From the NCBI RefSeq assembly GCF_000154825.1, contig NZ_DS560015.1:273052-337051 (forward strand): DNA of 64,000 bases. The letters are read 5' to 3'. Below are positions 34,234-43,061 of the stretch, in pieces. Every line of letters begins with the position of its first letter. Position 1 is the first letter of the stretch. Position numbers and translations under genes: made by a program. The notes below the pieces were generated by a model. It ran no database searches. It worked only from the letters and a program-made list of their open reading frames with translations, and was not told the DNA's origin. The DNA comes from Anaerofustis stercorihominis DSM 17244. GTDB lineage: Bacteria; Bacillota; Clostridia; Eubacteriales; Anaerofustaceae.

Positions 34234-35577
34234 ATGTTCGAAAAACTTTTTAAATTGAAAAGCAAAGGCAGCAATGTTAAGACTGAAATCATTGCCGGTG
34301 TTACTACATTCCTTACAATGGCTTACATTTTAGGTGTAAATCCGGGAATGCTTGCATCAACCGGAATGAATTTCCAATCGGTTTTCTTGGCAACTGCCAT
34401 TGCATCGGGTGTTGCAAGTATAATCATGGGACTTCTTGCGAATTATCCGGTTGGTTTAGCTCCTGGTATGGGAGTTAACGCATTCTTTACTTATACTGTT
34501 TGCATGACTTTCAAATACACTTGGCAGGAAGCTTTGGCGGCAGTATTGATTTCAGGGGTTATTTTCCTTATTATTTCCGTAACCGGAGTAAGAAAGGCAA
34601 TAATCAATTCAATTCCAAAAAACATGAAACTTGCTATCGGAGCGGGTATCGGTTTCTTTATCGCATTTATCGGTCTTAAAAATGCGGGTATCGTAGTTGC
34701 TGACCCATCTACATATGTAGCTATGGGGAATCTCACAAACCCTACGGTTATCCTTGCATGCTTTGGACTTATAGTGACAGTTGCACTTCTATGTAAAAAA
34801 GTAAATGCGGCAGTATTCTACGGAATGATAATCACTGCTGTTGTAGGTGTTGTTGCCGGAATGTTTGGTGTGAGCGGAATGCCTGCACTTCCAACGGGTA
34901 TCGTATCATTTGATTTTTCTATGCCTACATTCGGTGCTTGTTTTGAAGGTATATCTTCATTATTCTCAAAACCATCATTTATCATGGTAATCTTTACATT
35001 CCTATTTATCGACTTTTTCGATACAGCGGGAACTTTGGTTGCTGTAGGTAACAAAATTGGTTTGGTTAATGATAACGGAGAAATGGAAAATATTGAAAAA
35101 GCACTTGTTGCCGATTCAGTAGGTACATGTGTCGGTGCCGTATGCGGTACATCAACCGTTACATCATTCGTTGAATCAGGTTCAGGTGTTGCTGCGGGCG
35201 GAAGGACAGGTCTTACTGCTTGTACTACAGGGGTATTATTCTTCTTATCTATTTTATTTATGCCGCTTCTTACAGTAGTTAACTCTATCCAAGTAGGAGA
35301 ATTATTCTTATCACCTGTTACAAGTGCACCTCTAATCATTGTTGGTGTTTTAATGGCTCAGCAGCTTAAGGAAATAGAATGGGATGATATTTCCGTTGCG
35401 GTTGCTGCATTCACTACGGTTATTACAATGGTACTTACTTACTCTATCTCAAACGGTATCGCAGTAGGTTTTGTATTCTATGTAGTTTCTAAAGTATTCA
35501 GCGGAAAAGCAAAAGAAATCAATCCTATAACATGGGTATTACTGGTTATATTCCTGATATATCTTATACTTTTATAA
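34234..35577 (+). CDS. NCS2-family purine permease (AzgA/PbuG-like)
   Basis: A 447-residue permease with about 12-14 helices. TTFLTMAYILGVNPGML, NYPVGLAPGMGVNAFFTYTV and FLFIDFFDTAGTLVAVG are signatures of AzgA-type guanine/hypoxanthine/adenine transporters; the GTSTVTSFVESGSGVAAGGR block is also typical. ATG 34234 has a GGGAGG site; the upstream frame from 34195 overlaps the promoter. Monocistronic with its own terminator. Confidence 0.92.
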   Translation: MFEKLFKLKSKGSNVKTEIIAGVTTFLTMAYILGVNPGMLASTGMNFQSVFLATAIASGVASIIMGLLANYPVGLAPGMGVNAFFTYTVCMTFKYTWQEALAAVLISGVIFLIISVTGVRKAIINSIPKNMKLAIGAGIGFFIAFIGLKNAGIVVADPSTYVAMGNLTNPTVILACFGLIVTVALLCKKVNAAVFYGMIITAVVGVVAGMFGVSGMPALPTGIVSFDFSMPTFGACFEGISSLFSKPSFIMVIFTFLFIDFFDTAGTLVAVGNKIGLVNDNGEMENIEKALVADSVGTCVGAVCGTSTVTSFVESGSGVAAGGRTGLTACTTGVLFFLSILFMPLLTVVNSIQVGELFLSPVTSAPLIIVGVLMAQQLKEIEWDDISVAVAAFTTVITMVLTYSISNGIAVGFVFYVVSKVFSGKAKEINPITWVLLVIFLIYLILL

Positions 35578-35593
35578 AAGTATAAATAAAAAT

Positions 35594-35626
35594 AAAACCT
35601 CTCTATATCGATAGGGAGGTTTTTTA
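35594..35626 (+). terminator. Intrinsic terminator
   Basis: AAACCTCTCTA and TAGGGAGGTTT pair around TATCGA, then a T tract. Confidence 0.88.
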
Positions 35627-35745
35627 TTTAATATAACATTTATAGTATTTTGTCCTGCTGCTTATCATAGAATGAAAACTAGGATAACTTATAAGTAATA
35701 GAGTCTTACTTAATTATTTATTTCCTCAAAAAGAAAAATAAAGTA

Positions 35746-35776
35746 TTGACTCTTACACTATGTCAGGATATAGAAT
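35746..35776 (+). promoter_or_regulatory. MerR-type promoter of the MerR/GyrI regulator
   Basis: TTGACT and TAGAAT are 19 bp apart, and the spacer contains CTTACA-CTA-TGTCAG. It matches the promoter at 11929-11959 closely, so this regulator probably activates itself and the GyrI-like gene. Confidence 0.75.
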
Positions 35777-35806
35777 GTATTTGAGCTCAAAAAACGGAGG
35801 TTTATC

Positions 35807-36619
35807 ATGATAAAAATAGGACGTTTCTCAAAGTTGTCTTTAGTAAGTGTGAGAATGCTGAGACATTTTGATAAGCTTGATTTATTAAAACCCACATATG
35901 TGGACGAAGAAAGCGGATACAGGTATTATGACGAGAGTCAGCTTATAAAGGTAAGCAATATAATACTGCTTCAGAAAATGGGGTTTAGTTTAAGCGATAT
36001 CAAGATAATTTTAGATAAAAACACTACTAAGGAAGAAATAAAAAATTATTTAATAAAGTATAAGAATGACAAGGAAGAAGAATTAAACAAGGTCAAAGAA
36101 CAGCTTGCTTTAATCGATAAAAACATTCTTAGGCTTAGTAGGAGTGAAAATATTATGAAATACAATATCGAAAGAAAAATCATACCCGCATATAAAATAG
36201 CATATATAAGAGATATCATACCGACTTTCGCTGATGAAGGGATGTTATGGGGAAGACTGATGAAAGGTCTTTACAGTAACTATCCAAATGCGGTGGATCC
36301 TCAGTTCAATATGGCAATTTATCACGATAAAGAATACAAAGATACAAACGTAGACGTAGAAGTAGGCGTAAGCATAAAAGACAGTGTAAAGGAAGTAGGG
36401 GAAATAAAAGTAAAAGATATGCCGAAGATGAATGTATTAAGTATAATCTTTAATGGAAGCTATGAGCAAATAGGAGATATAAATATCGAGGCGGTGGAAT
36501 ATGCAAAGAAAAACGACTTGGAATTTATAGGACCTATGTTCTCCATATATCATAAAGGTCCGGAAGAAGTAAAGAGTGTGGAAGAACAAGTGACGGAGTG
36601 CTGTTATCCCGTTAAGTAA
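35807..36619 (+). CDS. MerR-family regulator with GyrI-like effector domain
   Basis: A 270-residue BmrR/TipAS-like regulator. The HTH reads MIKIGRFSKLSLVSVRMLRHFD then LKPTYVDEESGYRYYDESQL. A coiled coil follows (about 75-115), then a GyrI-like ligand domain from residue 125 (ERKIIPAYKIAYIRDI...GPMFSIYHK). Ligands of this class are hydrophobic drugs. Start ATG 35807 with CGGAGG. Likely regulon: itself and the GyrI-like gene at 11990. Confidence 0.9.
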   Translation: MIKIGRFSKLSLVSVRMLRHFDKLDLLKPTYVDEESGYRYYDESQLIKVSNIILLQKMGFSLSDIKIILDKNTTKEEIKNYLIKYKNDKEEELNKVKEQLALIDKNILRLSRSENIMKYNIERKIIPAYKIAYIRDIIPTFADEGMLWGRLMKGLYSNYPNAVDPQFNMAIYHDKEYKDTNVDVEVGVSIKDSVKEVGEIKVKDMPKMNVLSIIFNGSYEQIGDINIEAVEYAKKNDLEFIGPMFSIYHKGPEEVKSVEEQVTECCYPVK

Positions 36620-36622
36620 AGT

Positions 36623-36655
36623 TAAAACCGATGTACATTTGTACATTGGTTTTTT
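36623..36655 (+). terminator. Intrinsic terminator
   Basis: AAAACC-ATGTAC pairs with GTACAT-GGTTTT around ATTT, followed by T residues. Confidence 0.85.
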
Positions 36656-36733
36656 ATTAAATTTTATTAAGAAAATATTAAATTTATGTAATTAAGTGTA
36701 TTTATATGATAAAATATAAGACATGGTGAGACT

Positions 36734-36916
36734 ATGAAAGATAAAGTATGTCCTAAATGTAATATTAAAAATGTTGAAGAAATGATGTACGGGATGATGT
36801 ATTTTGAAGCCTGTGAAGCTTTCGGAGGAAAAGAAGAGTTTTACGGAGGCTGTTCTCCCGACGATAAAACAAGACCTGATTATATCTGCTTAAGCTGCGG
36901 ATATGAATGGAAATAA
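36734..36916 (+). CDS. Small zinc-ribbon protein, unrecognised
   Basis: A 60-residue protein with N-terminal CPKCNIKN and C-terminal CLSCGYEW, the two knuckles of a zinc ribbon, separated by an acidic, Met/Gly-rich middle (MMYGMMYFEACEAFGGKEEF). The start has GGTGAG. It precedes the alarmone synthetase gene by 39 bp. A nucleic-acid or protein adaptor role is possible but not shown. Confidence 0.65.
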   Translation: MKDKVCPKCNIKNVEEMMYGMMYFEACEAFGGKEEFYGGCSPDDKTRPDYICLSCGYEWK

Positions 36917-36955
36917 AATAATATTTTAAACAACAGTAGAGGGTAATTTTGATAT

Positions 36956-37642
36956 ATGAATATGGAAAAAGATTTGAACAGAACGTTTGTCAGTACGGTA
37001 AACCTGCCCAGTGACGCAAAGAAATATTTCATGGAAGATAGCGAAGAATACAAGGAAGCTATGATGAAATACAGCTGTGCCATAAAGGAAGTAAAGACAA
37101 AACTTGAAGTTTTGAATGAAGAGCTTGCCGTAAAAAGAGCGAACAGTCCGATTGAGTTTATAAAGTCAAGGCTCAAAAAGCCGGAAAGCATTGCCGCAAA
37201 GCTTGAAAATCTGGGGCTTGAAGTAAGTGTTCAGTCAGCTATGGACAATTTAAACGATATTGCCGGAATAAGGATAGTTTGTTCTTTCCTTGACGATATA
37301 TATGCTCTGGCAAAAATGATTGCAAAGCAGGACGATATAAATGTCATAGCCGTAAAGGATTATATCAAGACACCTAAGCCAAATGGATACAGAAGCTATC
37401 ATATGATAGTGGAGATTCCTGTATTCTTTTCGGATAAAAAGCAGTTTCTGAGAGTCGAAATCCAAATAAGGACTATTGCCATGGACTTTTGGGCAACTTT
37501 GGAACATCAGTTAAAATATAAAAAAGACGTTGTAGACGCAGATACGATAATCAACGAACTCAAGGAGTGTGCTACTCTAATTTCCTATACCGATATGAAA
37601 ATGCAGGAAATCAAAGATAAGATACATTCTACCGAAGAATAA
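36956..37642 (+). CDS. Small alarmone synthetase (RelQ/YjbM-like)
   Basis: A 228-residue GTP pyrophosphokinase with only the synthetase domain. Motifs are RLKKPESIAAKL for ATP binding, NDIAGIRIVC, IKTPKPNGYRSYHMIV for the G-loop, and EIQIRTIAMDFWATLEHQLK. It makes (p)ppGpp from ATP and GDP/GTP without a hydrolase domain. ATG 36962 is an alternative start two codons later. The stop codon is followed after about 30 bp by a palindromic repeat. Confidence 0.9.
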   Translation: MNMEKDLNRTFVSTVNLPSDAKKYFMEDSEEYKEAMMKYSCAIKEVKTKLEVLNEELAVKRANSPIEFIKSRLKKPESIAAKLENLGLEVSVQSAMDNLNDIAGIRIVCSFLDDIYALAKMIAKQDDINVIAVKDYIKTPKPNGYRSYHMIVEIPVFFSDKKQFLRVEIQIRTIAMDFWATLEHQLKYKKDVVDADTIINELKECATLISYTDMKMQEIKDKIHSTEE

Positions 37643-37671
37643 ATTTTAGTATCAAAATGTACGAAACACTT

Positions 37672-37925
37672 CAATAAGGGGTTCTTCCCCTTAAACCTTA
37701 TGCAGGGCTCTGCCCTACAATCCGCCAATATTTTTCCAAAGATAAAAATATTGGATAAAAATCTTTCACTCAAACGCCGTGATGGCTTATAACGCGGTCG
37801 AATTTGACTATTCGCTGTTCGTCAGAACAGATAAATTTAATAAATGTTAAATTTATTCAAGCTTTAGCTTGATGAATTACACGAGCGGATTTGCTTTAGC
37901 AATATTTGCGAGTTTTTTTATTTAA
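37672..37925 (+). repeat. Palindrome-rich interspersed repeat, copy 4
   Basis: AAGGGG-ttctt-CCCCTT and AGGGC-tct-GCCCT lead into CCAATATTTTT/AAAAATATTGG (37725-37754, loop CCAAAGA), then GATAAAAATCTTTCACTC and a decayed nested-hairpin part. It ends with AAGCTTTAGCTT and GAGCGGATTTGCTTTAGCAA, the second conserved module. Confidence 0.75.
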
Positions 37926-38058
37926 TCTCTATCCTAGATTTTTTAAACGATCGCTATCCCAACCTATTTTTATGAAAAATCTGCTATATAATAAATTACT
38001 TTTTTACCCTTATAAATAAAGTTTTTTTCTTAAACTTAAGATAAAACCTTTATTTATA

Positions 38059-38295
38059 AGAGGGGTAGGGTAGCGACTGTTTCGCAAAATGCGGGAAGCA
38101 TTTTGCAGAAAATCCAGTCGCTATAAGCCTCCGCGGCTTGAGCGGAGATTTTTTTGGTACTTTTTAATCTTTTAAAAAGTGCTGGGGTGCGGGGTAAAAC
38201 CCCGCAAAAGAGGTTTGGGAAACTTCCCGAGGTATTGGGACGAAGTCCTGATAAGATTATTTTAAGGGTAAAAGGGATGTGCCCTTTAGATATTG
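38059..38295 (-). repeat. Palindrome-rich interspersed repeat, copy 5
   Basis: Inverted relative to copy 4, which lies 130 bp before it. The nested hairpin at 38072-38122 has outer stem AGCGACTG/CAGTCGCT, inner stem GCAAAATGC/GCATTTTGC and loop GGGAA. The AT hairpin is TACTTTTTAA/TTAAAAAGTG. Hairpins GGGGT-aaa-ACCCC and AAGGG/CCCTT close the unit, just before the TPP riboswitch. Confidence 0.82.
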
Positions 38296-38340
38296 ACATA
38301 ATCCTACAATTATGCTAGCATAAAATTACAAATTTAATAT

Positions 38341-38472
38341 ATAAGCAGGGGAGCTTTTTGCTGAGAGGAAAAATTAATTTTCGACCCTTAACCTGATGTG
38401 GATAATGCCAACGTAGGAAGCATTTAATGATGATTATTAAACGGGAATCCGAATTGGTTTCTCGTTTTTTTT
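38341..38472 (+). ncRNA. TPP riboswitch with terminator
   Basis: The thi-box landmarks are in order: GGGGAGC (38348), CTGAGAGG (38361), GACCCTT (38383), AACCTGAT, then GGATAATGCCAACGTAGGAA. A terminator stem, AAACGGGAA-CC with GG-TTTCTCGTTT, ends in eight T at 38465-38472. High TPP should favour termination before cytX. The eight bases ATAAGCAG at the very start are complementary to CTGCTTAT just after the terminator. Confidence 0.95.
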
Positions 38473-38497
38473 CTGCTTATATGGAAAGGAAAAGTTT

Positions 38498-39685
38498 ATG
38501 GAAAATAAGAAGACAAGCGTATTTGACAATTCTCTTATTTGGTTCGGTGCGGGAGTTTCCATTGCGGAAATAATGACGGGGACTTTGATAGCACCCCTCG
38601 GATTTACAAAGGGACTCTTTGCAATACTGCTGGGACATTTGATAGGATGTGCACTTATGTATTTTGCGGGAATTATCGGGGGAAGAACCGAAAGGAGTGC
38701 TATGGAGACGGTAAAGATGTCTTTCGGAGAAAAGGGTTCACTTCTTTTTTCAACTCTTAATGTACTTCAGCTTGTGGGCTGGACAGCAGTAATGATTATC
38801 GGAGGAGCAAAAGCGGTAAGTATTATATCGAATTCATTCCTCGGTTCTCCTTTGGAGTCTCTTTGGTGCATAGTTATAGGCGCACTTATAATTTTATGGG
38901 TGGTTATAGGAATAACCAATCTGGGAAAAGTGAATACGGTTGCTATGGGCGGATTATTCCTGCTTACCATTGTATTGAGCACTGTTATATTTAAAGGTAA
39001 TATAGTAAATCCTTCCGCAGGAGGACTAAGTTTCGGTTCTGCTGTGGAACTCAGCGTTGCAATGCCTCTTTCGTGGCTACCTTTGATATCCGACTATATA
39101 AAAGAAGCAAAAGAACCGGGTAAATCCGCATTCGCAAGTGTAGGTGTTTATTTTATATCAAGTTCTTGGATGTACGTTATTGGAATGGGAGCGGCTTTGT
39201 TTACAAAAAGCAGTGACATAGCGGTAATAATGCTTCAGGCGGGGCTTGGTATCTTAGGGGTAATCATAATAATACTCTCTACAGTGACTACTACATTCCT
39301 CGACGCATATTCCGCAGGAGTGAGCAGTGTAAGTATAAGTAAGAAACTGAGTGAAAAAAAGGTTGCAATAATAGTTTGTATAATAGGTACTCTACTTGCG
39401 ATATTTACTCCCATAGAAGAGTTTGAGAATTTCCTTTATCTGATAGGCTCTGTCTTTGCTCCTATGATTGCGGTTCAAATAGCGGACTATTTCTTTTTAA
39501 AGAAAGATTACAGTGCACTAAGTGTAAATAAAACAAATATAATACTTTGGCTTATAGGATTTATAACCTACAGAGTATTCATGAGGATAGATACTCCTAT
39601 CGGCAATACTCTTCCCGTAATGATAATAGTAATGATTTTATGTATTATAGTAAATAAAATGTTCGGAGGTAAAAAAGAATGTTAA
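38498..39685 (+). CDS. cytX: Putative hydroxymethylpyrimidine transporter CytX
   Basis: A 395-residue permease of the NCS1 group with about 12 helices (WFGAGVSIAEIMTGTLIAPLG, LGHLIGCALMYFAGIIGGRT, PLSWLPLISDY). In thiamin operons this protein is assigned as the importer of the pyrimidine moiety HMP. It is first after the TPP riboswitch and overlaps thiM by 7 bp. GGAAAGG site. Confidence 0.9.
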   Translation: MENKKTSVFDNSLIWFGAGVSIAEIMTGTLIAPLGFTKGLFAILLGHLIGCALMYFAGIIGGRTERSAMETVKMSFGEKGSLLFSTLNVLQLVGWTAVMIIGGAKAVSIISNSFLGSPLESLWCIVIGALIILWVVIGITNLGKVNTVAMGGLFLLTIVLSTVIFKGNIVNPSAGGLSFGSAVELSVAMPLSWLPLISDYIKEAKEPGKSAFASVGVYFISSSWMYVIGMGAALFTKSSDIAVIMLQAGLGILGVIIIILSTVTTTFLDAYSAGVSSVSISKKLSEKKVAIIVCIIGTLLAIFTPIEEFENFLYLIGSVFAPMIAVQIADYFFLKKDYSALSVNKTNIILWLIGFITYRVFMRIDTPIGNTLPVMIIVMILCIIVNKMFGGKKEC

Positions 39686-40503
39686 AAGAAATGATGGAAA
39701 ACGTAAGAAAGAAAACTCCTCTTATTCATAACATAACAAACTATGTTACGGTAAACGACTGTGCGAATATACTTCTTGCATGCGGCGGGTCTCCCATAAT
39801 GGCGGACGATAGCAATGAAGCGGAAGAAATTACAACTATTTGCGGCGGACTGAATATAAATATCGGTACGCTCAATAAGAATACTATACCTTCAATGATA
39901 CTTGCGGGAAAGAAAGCAAACGAACTTTCTCATCCTGTTATACTCGACCCCGTAGGAGCGGGAGCTTCGACTCTTAGGACTTCTACTGCAAATGATTTGC
40001 TTAAAGAAATCAATTTCAGCGTTATAAAAGGCAATATATCGGAAATAAAGACCCTTGCTGTGGGAAGCGGTACCACAAAAGGTGTTGACGCGGATATAGC
40101 GGATAAAGTGACAGATGAAAATATAGATGACGCAGTTAAGTTTGTAAAAGAATTCTCGGCTAAAACGGGAGCGGTAATCATCGTTACAGGAGAAACAGAT
40201 ATAATAGCCGACAGTAAAAAAGCTTATATAGTAAAAAACGGTCATGCAATGATGTCAAATATTACGGGAACCGGATGTATGCTTTCCGCAATGACTGCCG
40301 CTTACATAACAGCTAACAATGATAATATGCTTGAAGCCTGTCTTGCAAGCGTATGCTTAATGGGATATGCGGGAGAAATCGCTTATAAGAAGATGATTGA
40401 AACAGGAGCAGGTAATTCCACATTCAGAAATTATTTGATAGATACGATATTTAACTTAACAAGTGAAGAACTTGAAAGAGGAGCAAAGTATGAAAGTAAA
40501 TAG
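39679..40503 (+). CDS. thiM: Hydroxyethylthiazole kinase
   Basis: A 274-residue ribokinase-like enzyme phosphorylating the thiazole alcohol for salvage. PLIHNITNYVTVNDCANILLA, ILDPVGAGASTLR, IKGNISEIKTL and the catalytic NITGTGCMLSA are textbook ThiM blocks. It overlaps cytX and is overlapped by the thiE start region, so translation is coupled. Confidence 0.95.
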   Translation: MLKEMMENVRKKTPLIHNITNYVTVNDCANILLACGGSPIMADDSNEAEEITTICGGLNINIGTLNKNTIPSMILAGKKANELSHPVILDPVGAGASTLRTSTANDLLKEINFSVIKGNISEIKTLAVGSGTTKGVDADIADKVTDENIDDAVKFVKEFSAKTGAVIIVTGETDIIADSKKAYIVKNGHAMMSNITGTGCMLSAMTAAYITANNDNMLEACLASVCLMGYAGEIAYKKMIETGAGNSTFRNYLIDTIFNLTSEELERGAKYESK

Positions 40504-41137
40504 TGAAGATATGCTTTTATATGCGGTTACCGACAGAGCTTGGACGGAAAGTGAGGATTTATATTCTCAAGTCAAAAAAGCCTTAAAAGGCGGTATCACA
40601 TTTTTACAGCTGAGAGAAAAGGAACTTGATGAAGAAACATTTTTAAAGGAAGCGTTAAAGATAAAAGAACTTGCAAAGGAATACGACGTTCCATTTGTGA
40701 TAAACGATAACGTGGATATAGCAGTTAAATCCGACGCAGACGGAGTACACGTGGGACAAAGCGATATGGAAGCGGGAGATGTAAGAAAGAAGATAGGTAA
40801 GGATAAAATACTGGGAGTCTCCGCTTCTAATTTAAAGGAAGCAAAGCTTGCGGAAGAAAAGGGAGCCGATTACCTCGGTGTAGGGGCTGTGTTCTCGACT
40901 TCAACAAAGCTGGACGCAGATGAAGTTTCTTTCGATACCTTAAAGGAGATATGCGATAACGTCAGTATCCCCGTAGTAGCAATAGGGGGTATAAGTAAGG
41001 ATAATATTTTAAAGCTTAAAGGAACGAATGTAGATGGGGTTGCGGTCGTATCTGCTATATTTGCAAGCTCTGATATAGTAAATGATACCAAGGAACTTCT
41101 TAAACTTTCAAAGGAAATGGTAAAAGGAGATAAGTAA
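40490..41137 (+). CDS. thiE: Thiamine-phosphate synthase
   Basis: A 215-residue TIM-barrel enzyme joining HMP-PP and thiazole phosphate. LREKELDEETF, VINDNVDIAVKSDADGVHVGQSD, GVSASNLKEA, LGVGAVFSTSTK and VAIGGISKDN are the expected blocks. ATG 40490 follows GAAAGAGGAG inside the end of thiM; a start at 40463 is rejected because it lacks a site. Confidence 0.95.
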   Translation: MKVNSEDMLLYAVTDRAWTESEDLYSQVKKALKGGITFLQLREKELDEETFLKEALKIKELAKEYDVPFVINDNVDIAVKSDADGVHVGQSDMEAGDVRKKIGKDKILGVSASNLKEAKLAEEKGADYLGVGAVFSTSTKLDADEVSFDTLKEICDNVSIPVVAIGGISKDNILKLKGTNVDGVAVVSAIFASSDIVNDTKELLKLSKEMVKGDK

Positions 41138-41138
41138 T

Positions 41139-41921
41139 ATGAAGAAAGTACTTACGATAGCTGGTTCTGATTCCAGCGGAGGCGCGGGTATCCAAGCTGA
41201 TATAAAAACGATAACCGCTCACAAGATGTATGCAATGAGTGCCATAACCGCACTTACAGCACAGAATACAACCGGGGTTTACGGAGTCATGGACGCAGAT
41301 GCGGACTTTGTTAAAAATCAAATCGACTGTATTTTTACGGATATAAGACCCGACGCAGTAAAAATAGGTATGGTTTCCAATATTGAGATAATAAAAGCCA
41401 TTGCCGAAAAACTGATTGAATATAAGGCTGATAATATAGTAGTTGACCCCGTAATGGTAGCGACGAGCGGAAGCAGGCTTATCAGTGAAGACGCAATGGA
41501 AACTTTGATAAAAGAACTTCTTCCTCTCGGAAGCGTTATAACTCCAAATATCCCCGAAGCGGAAGTATTATCGGGAATTGATATAAAAAGCGAAGAAGAC
41601 ATGATAAAAGCGGCAGAAATAATATCTGAAAATATAGACGGAGCCATACTCATTAAAGGCGGTCACTATGATGATAACGCAAATGATCTGCTTTACGATA
41701 ATGGTAATATCCACTGGTTCAAGGGTAAGAGGGTAGATACAAAGAACACTCACGGAACGGGATGTACTTTGTCTTCAGCAATTGCATGCAACTTAGCTGC
41801 GGGATATTCGAAAGAAGAAAGTATTAAAAACGCAAAGGAATATATAACCGGAGCGCTTAAAGACGGATTGGATCTCGGAAAAGGTTCGGGTCCGCTTAAT
41901 CATATGTATAACCTTGGTTAA
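41139..41921 (+). CDS. thiD: Hydroxymethylpyrimidine/phosphomethylpyrimidine kinase
   Basis: A 260-residue bifunctional kinase. TIAGSDSSGGAGIQADIKT, VVDPVMVATSGSRL, TPNIPEAEVLSG and KNTHGTGCTLSSAIA match ThiD. Last gene of the salvage operon; with thiM and thiE it allows thiamin to be made from imported HMP and thiazole. There are no de novo genes (thiC, thiG) here. Its TAA stop is part of the first hairpin of a palindromic repeat. Confidence 0.95.
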   Translation: MKKVLTIAGSDSSGGAGIQADIKTITAHKMYAMSAITALTAQNTTGVYGVMDADADFVKNQIDCIFTDIRPDAVKIGMVSNIEIIKAIAEKLIEYKADNIVVDPVMVATSGSRLISEDAMETLIKELLPLGSVITPNIPEAEVLSGIDIKSEEDMIKAAEIISENIDGAILIKGGHYDDNANDLLYDNGNIHWFKGKRVDTKNTHGTGCTLSSAIACNLAAGYSKEESIKNAKEYITGALKDGLDLGKGSGPLNHMYNLG

Positions 41922-42382
41922 GGGCTTTGCCCTTTAACCGCTCTGTAGGGCTCTGCCCTACGACCCGCCAATTTTTACTTGTCTAAAAATTGGATTTAAC
42001 GACCCCGCCGGGTGCGGTACCTTAGCCTTCGTGGAAGAGATATTAAACTTATTGTGGTTTATCATATTCCAATTACCTAAAAGAGTTATTTACTCTAAAA
42101 TTAGAAAAAACTTTTAATGTAAAGGGTTGGGATAGCTTCTCTTCCAAGAAACGCGGGGCAGCGTTTCTTAGGAAATCGAGAAGCGTTAATAGCCACCACG
42201 GCTTGAGTGGAAGCATTTGACTGTTTACCCATTTGAAAAATGGGCTGGATTTTTAATCCAGATGTGCCTTGGCACATTAAACAACACGAGCAGATTTGCG
42301 TTAGCAATATTTGCGAGTTTCTTTAAGTTGTTTTTTGCTTCGGAAAAATATTCGCAGGGTTTAAGGGACGGAGTCCCTTATA
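41920..42382. repeat. Palindrome-rich interspersed repeat, copy 6 (two inverted units)
   Basis: It starts on the thiD stop: TAAGGGCTTTGCCCTTTA, then TAGGGC/GCCCTA and CCAATTTTT/AAAAATTGG (41968-41993). The inverted unit has the nested hairpin at 42135-42184 with a different outer stem, GCTTCTC/GAGAAGC, and inner stem AAGAAACGC/GCGTTTCTT. CCCATTT/AAATGGG, CTGGATT/AATCCAG and GTGCC/GGCAC hairpins follow, and it ends AAGGGAC/GTCCCTT. Confidence 0.85.
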
Positions 42383-42481
42383 AAGGATGTACTTACCCTT
42401 GTAAGTCAGTATTTAATATGATATAATACATTTGAAAATAATTTATATTTTCTTGGCTAATATTCAGTTACGAATAAAAAT

Positions 42482-42517
42482 AAAACTCGTTAAACTATAA
42501 CGAGTTTTATTTTTTTA
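42482..42517 (+). terminator. Intrinsic terminator
   Basis: AAAACTCGTT and AACGAGTTTT pair around AAACTAT, followed by a T tract. It lies between the repeat and the thioredoxin gene. Confidence 0.85.
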
Positions 42518-42559
42518 TGTTAGAATTATAAAATAAAATTATACATCGGAGGTAAAATA

Positions 42560-43060
42560 ATGAATAAGAAAATACTTAGGATAGTAATTCCCGTTTTGAT
42601 AGTTATATCGGTCATAGGGATTTATATAGTTAAAAATAATAATGATAATGCTTTGGGAAACAGCGGTTCGGATACAAGTTCGGCAACTTTTGATTTAAAT
42701 GAACTAAAAAAAGAAAAGCTTCCCATAGTCCTTGATTTTTCCAGTGCTACGTGTCCTCCCTGCAGAGAGATGGAGCCCACTCTTCATAAATTAAAAGAAG
42801 AATACAAAGGTAAAGTTATCATAAAATCAATAAGCGTTGACGCAGATGTTAAGGGGATAGAAGATTTTCCCGTAAAGGTAACACCGACTTTATTCTTTTT
42901 TGATGAAAAAGGCAATCCTTATAAACCTAGTAAGGATATAGATATTCAAATGATAGAATATTCTTCAAAGGCGGATAACAAACATATCTATACTGCCAGA
43001 GAAGGACTGCTTACTGAAGATGAATTCCTTAAAATATTCAAGGATATGGGAATAAAATAG
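42560..43060 (+). CDS. Membrane-anchored thioredoxin-like protein
   Basis: A 166-residue protein with an N-terminal anchor (residues 5-24) and a thioredoxin fold with active site SSATCPPCREMEP (C-P-P-C) and cis-proline in VKVTPTLFFF. It should act outside the membrane on thiols. The CcdA-like gene 1 bp downstream would supply electrons from the cytoplasm, so the pair forms a reductive thiol relay. Confidence 0.87.
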   Translation: MNKKILRIVIPVLIVISVIGIYIVKNNNDNALGNSGSDTSSATFDLNELKKEKLPIVLDFSSATCPPCREMEPTLHKLKEEYKGKVIIKSISVDADVKGIEDFPVKVTPTLFFFDEKGNPYKPSKDIDIQMIEYSSKADNKHIYTAREGLLTEDEFLKIFKDMGIK

Positions 43061-43061
43061 T

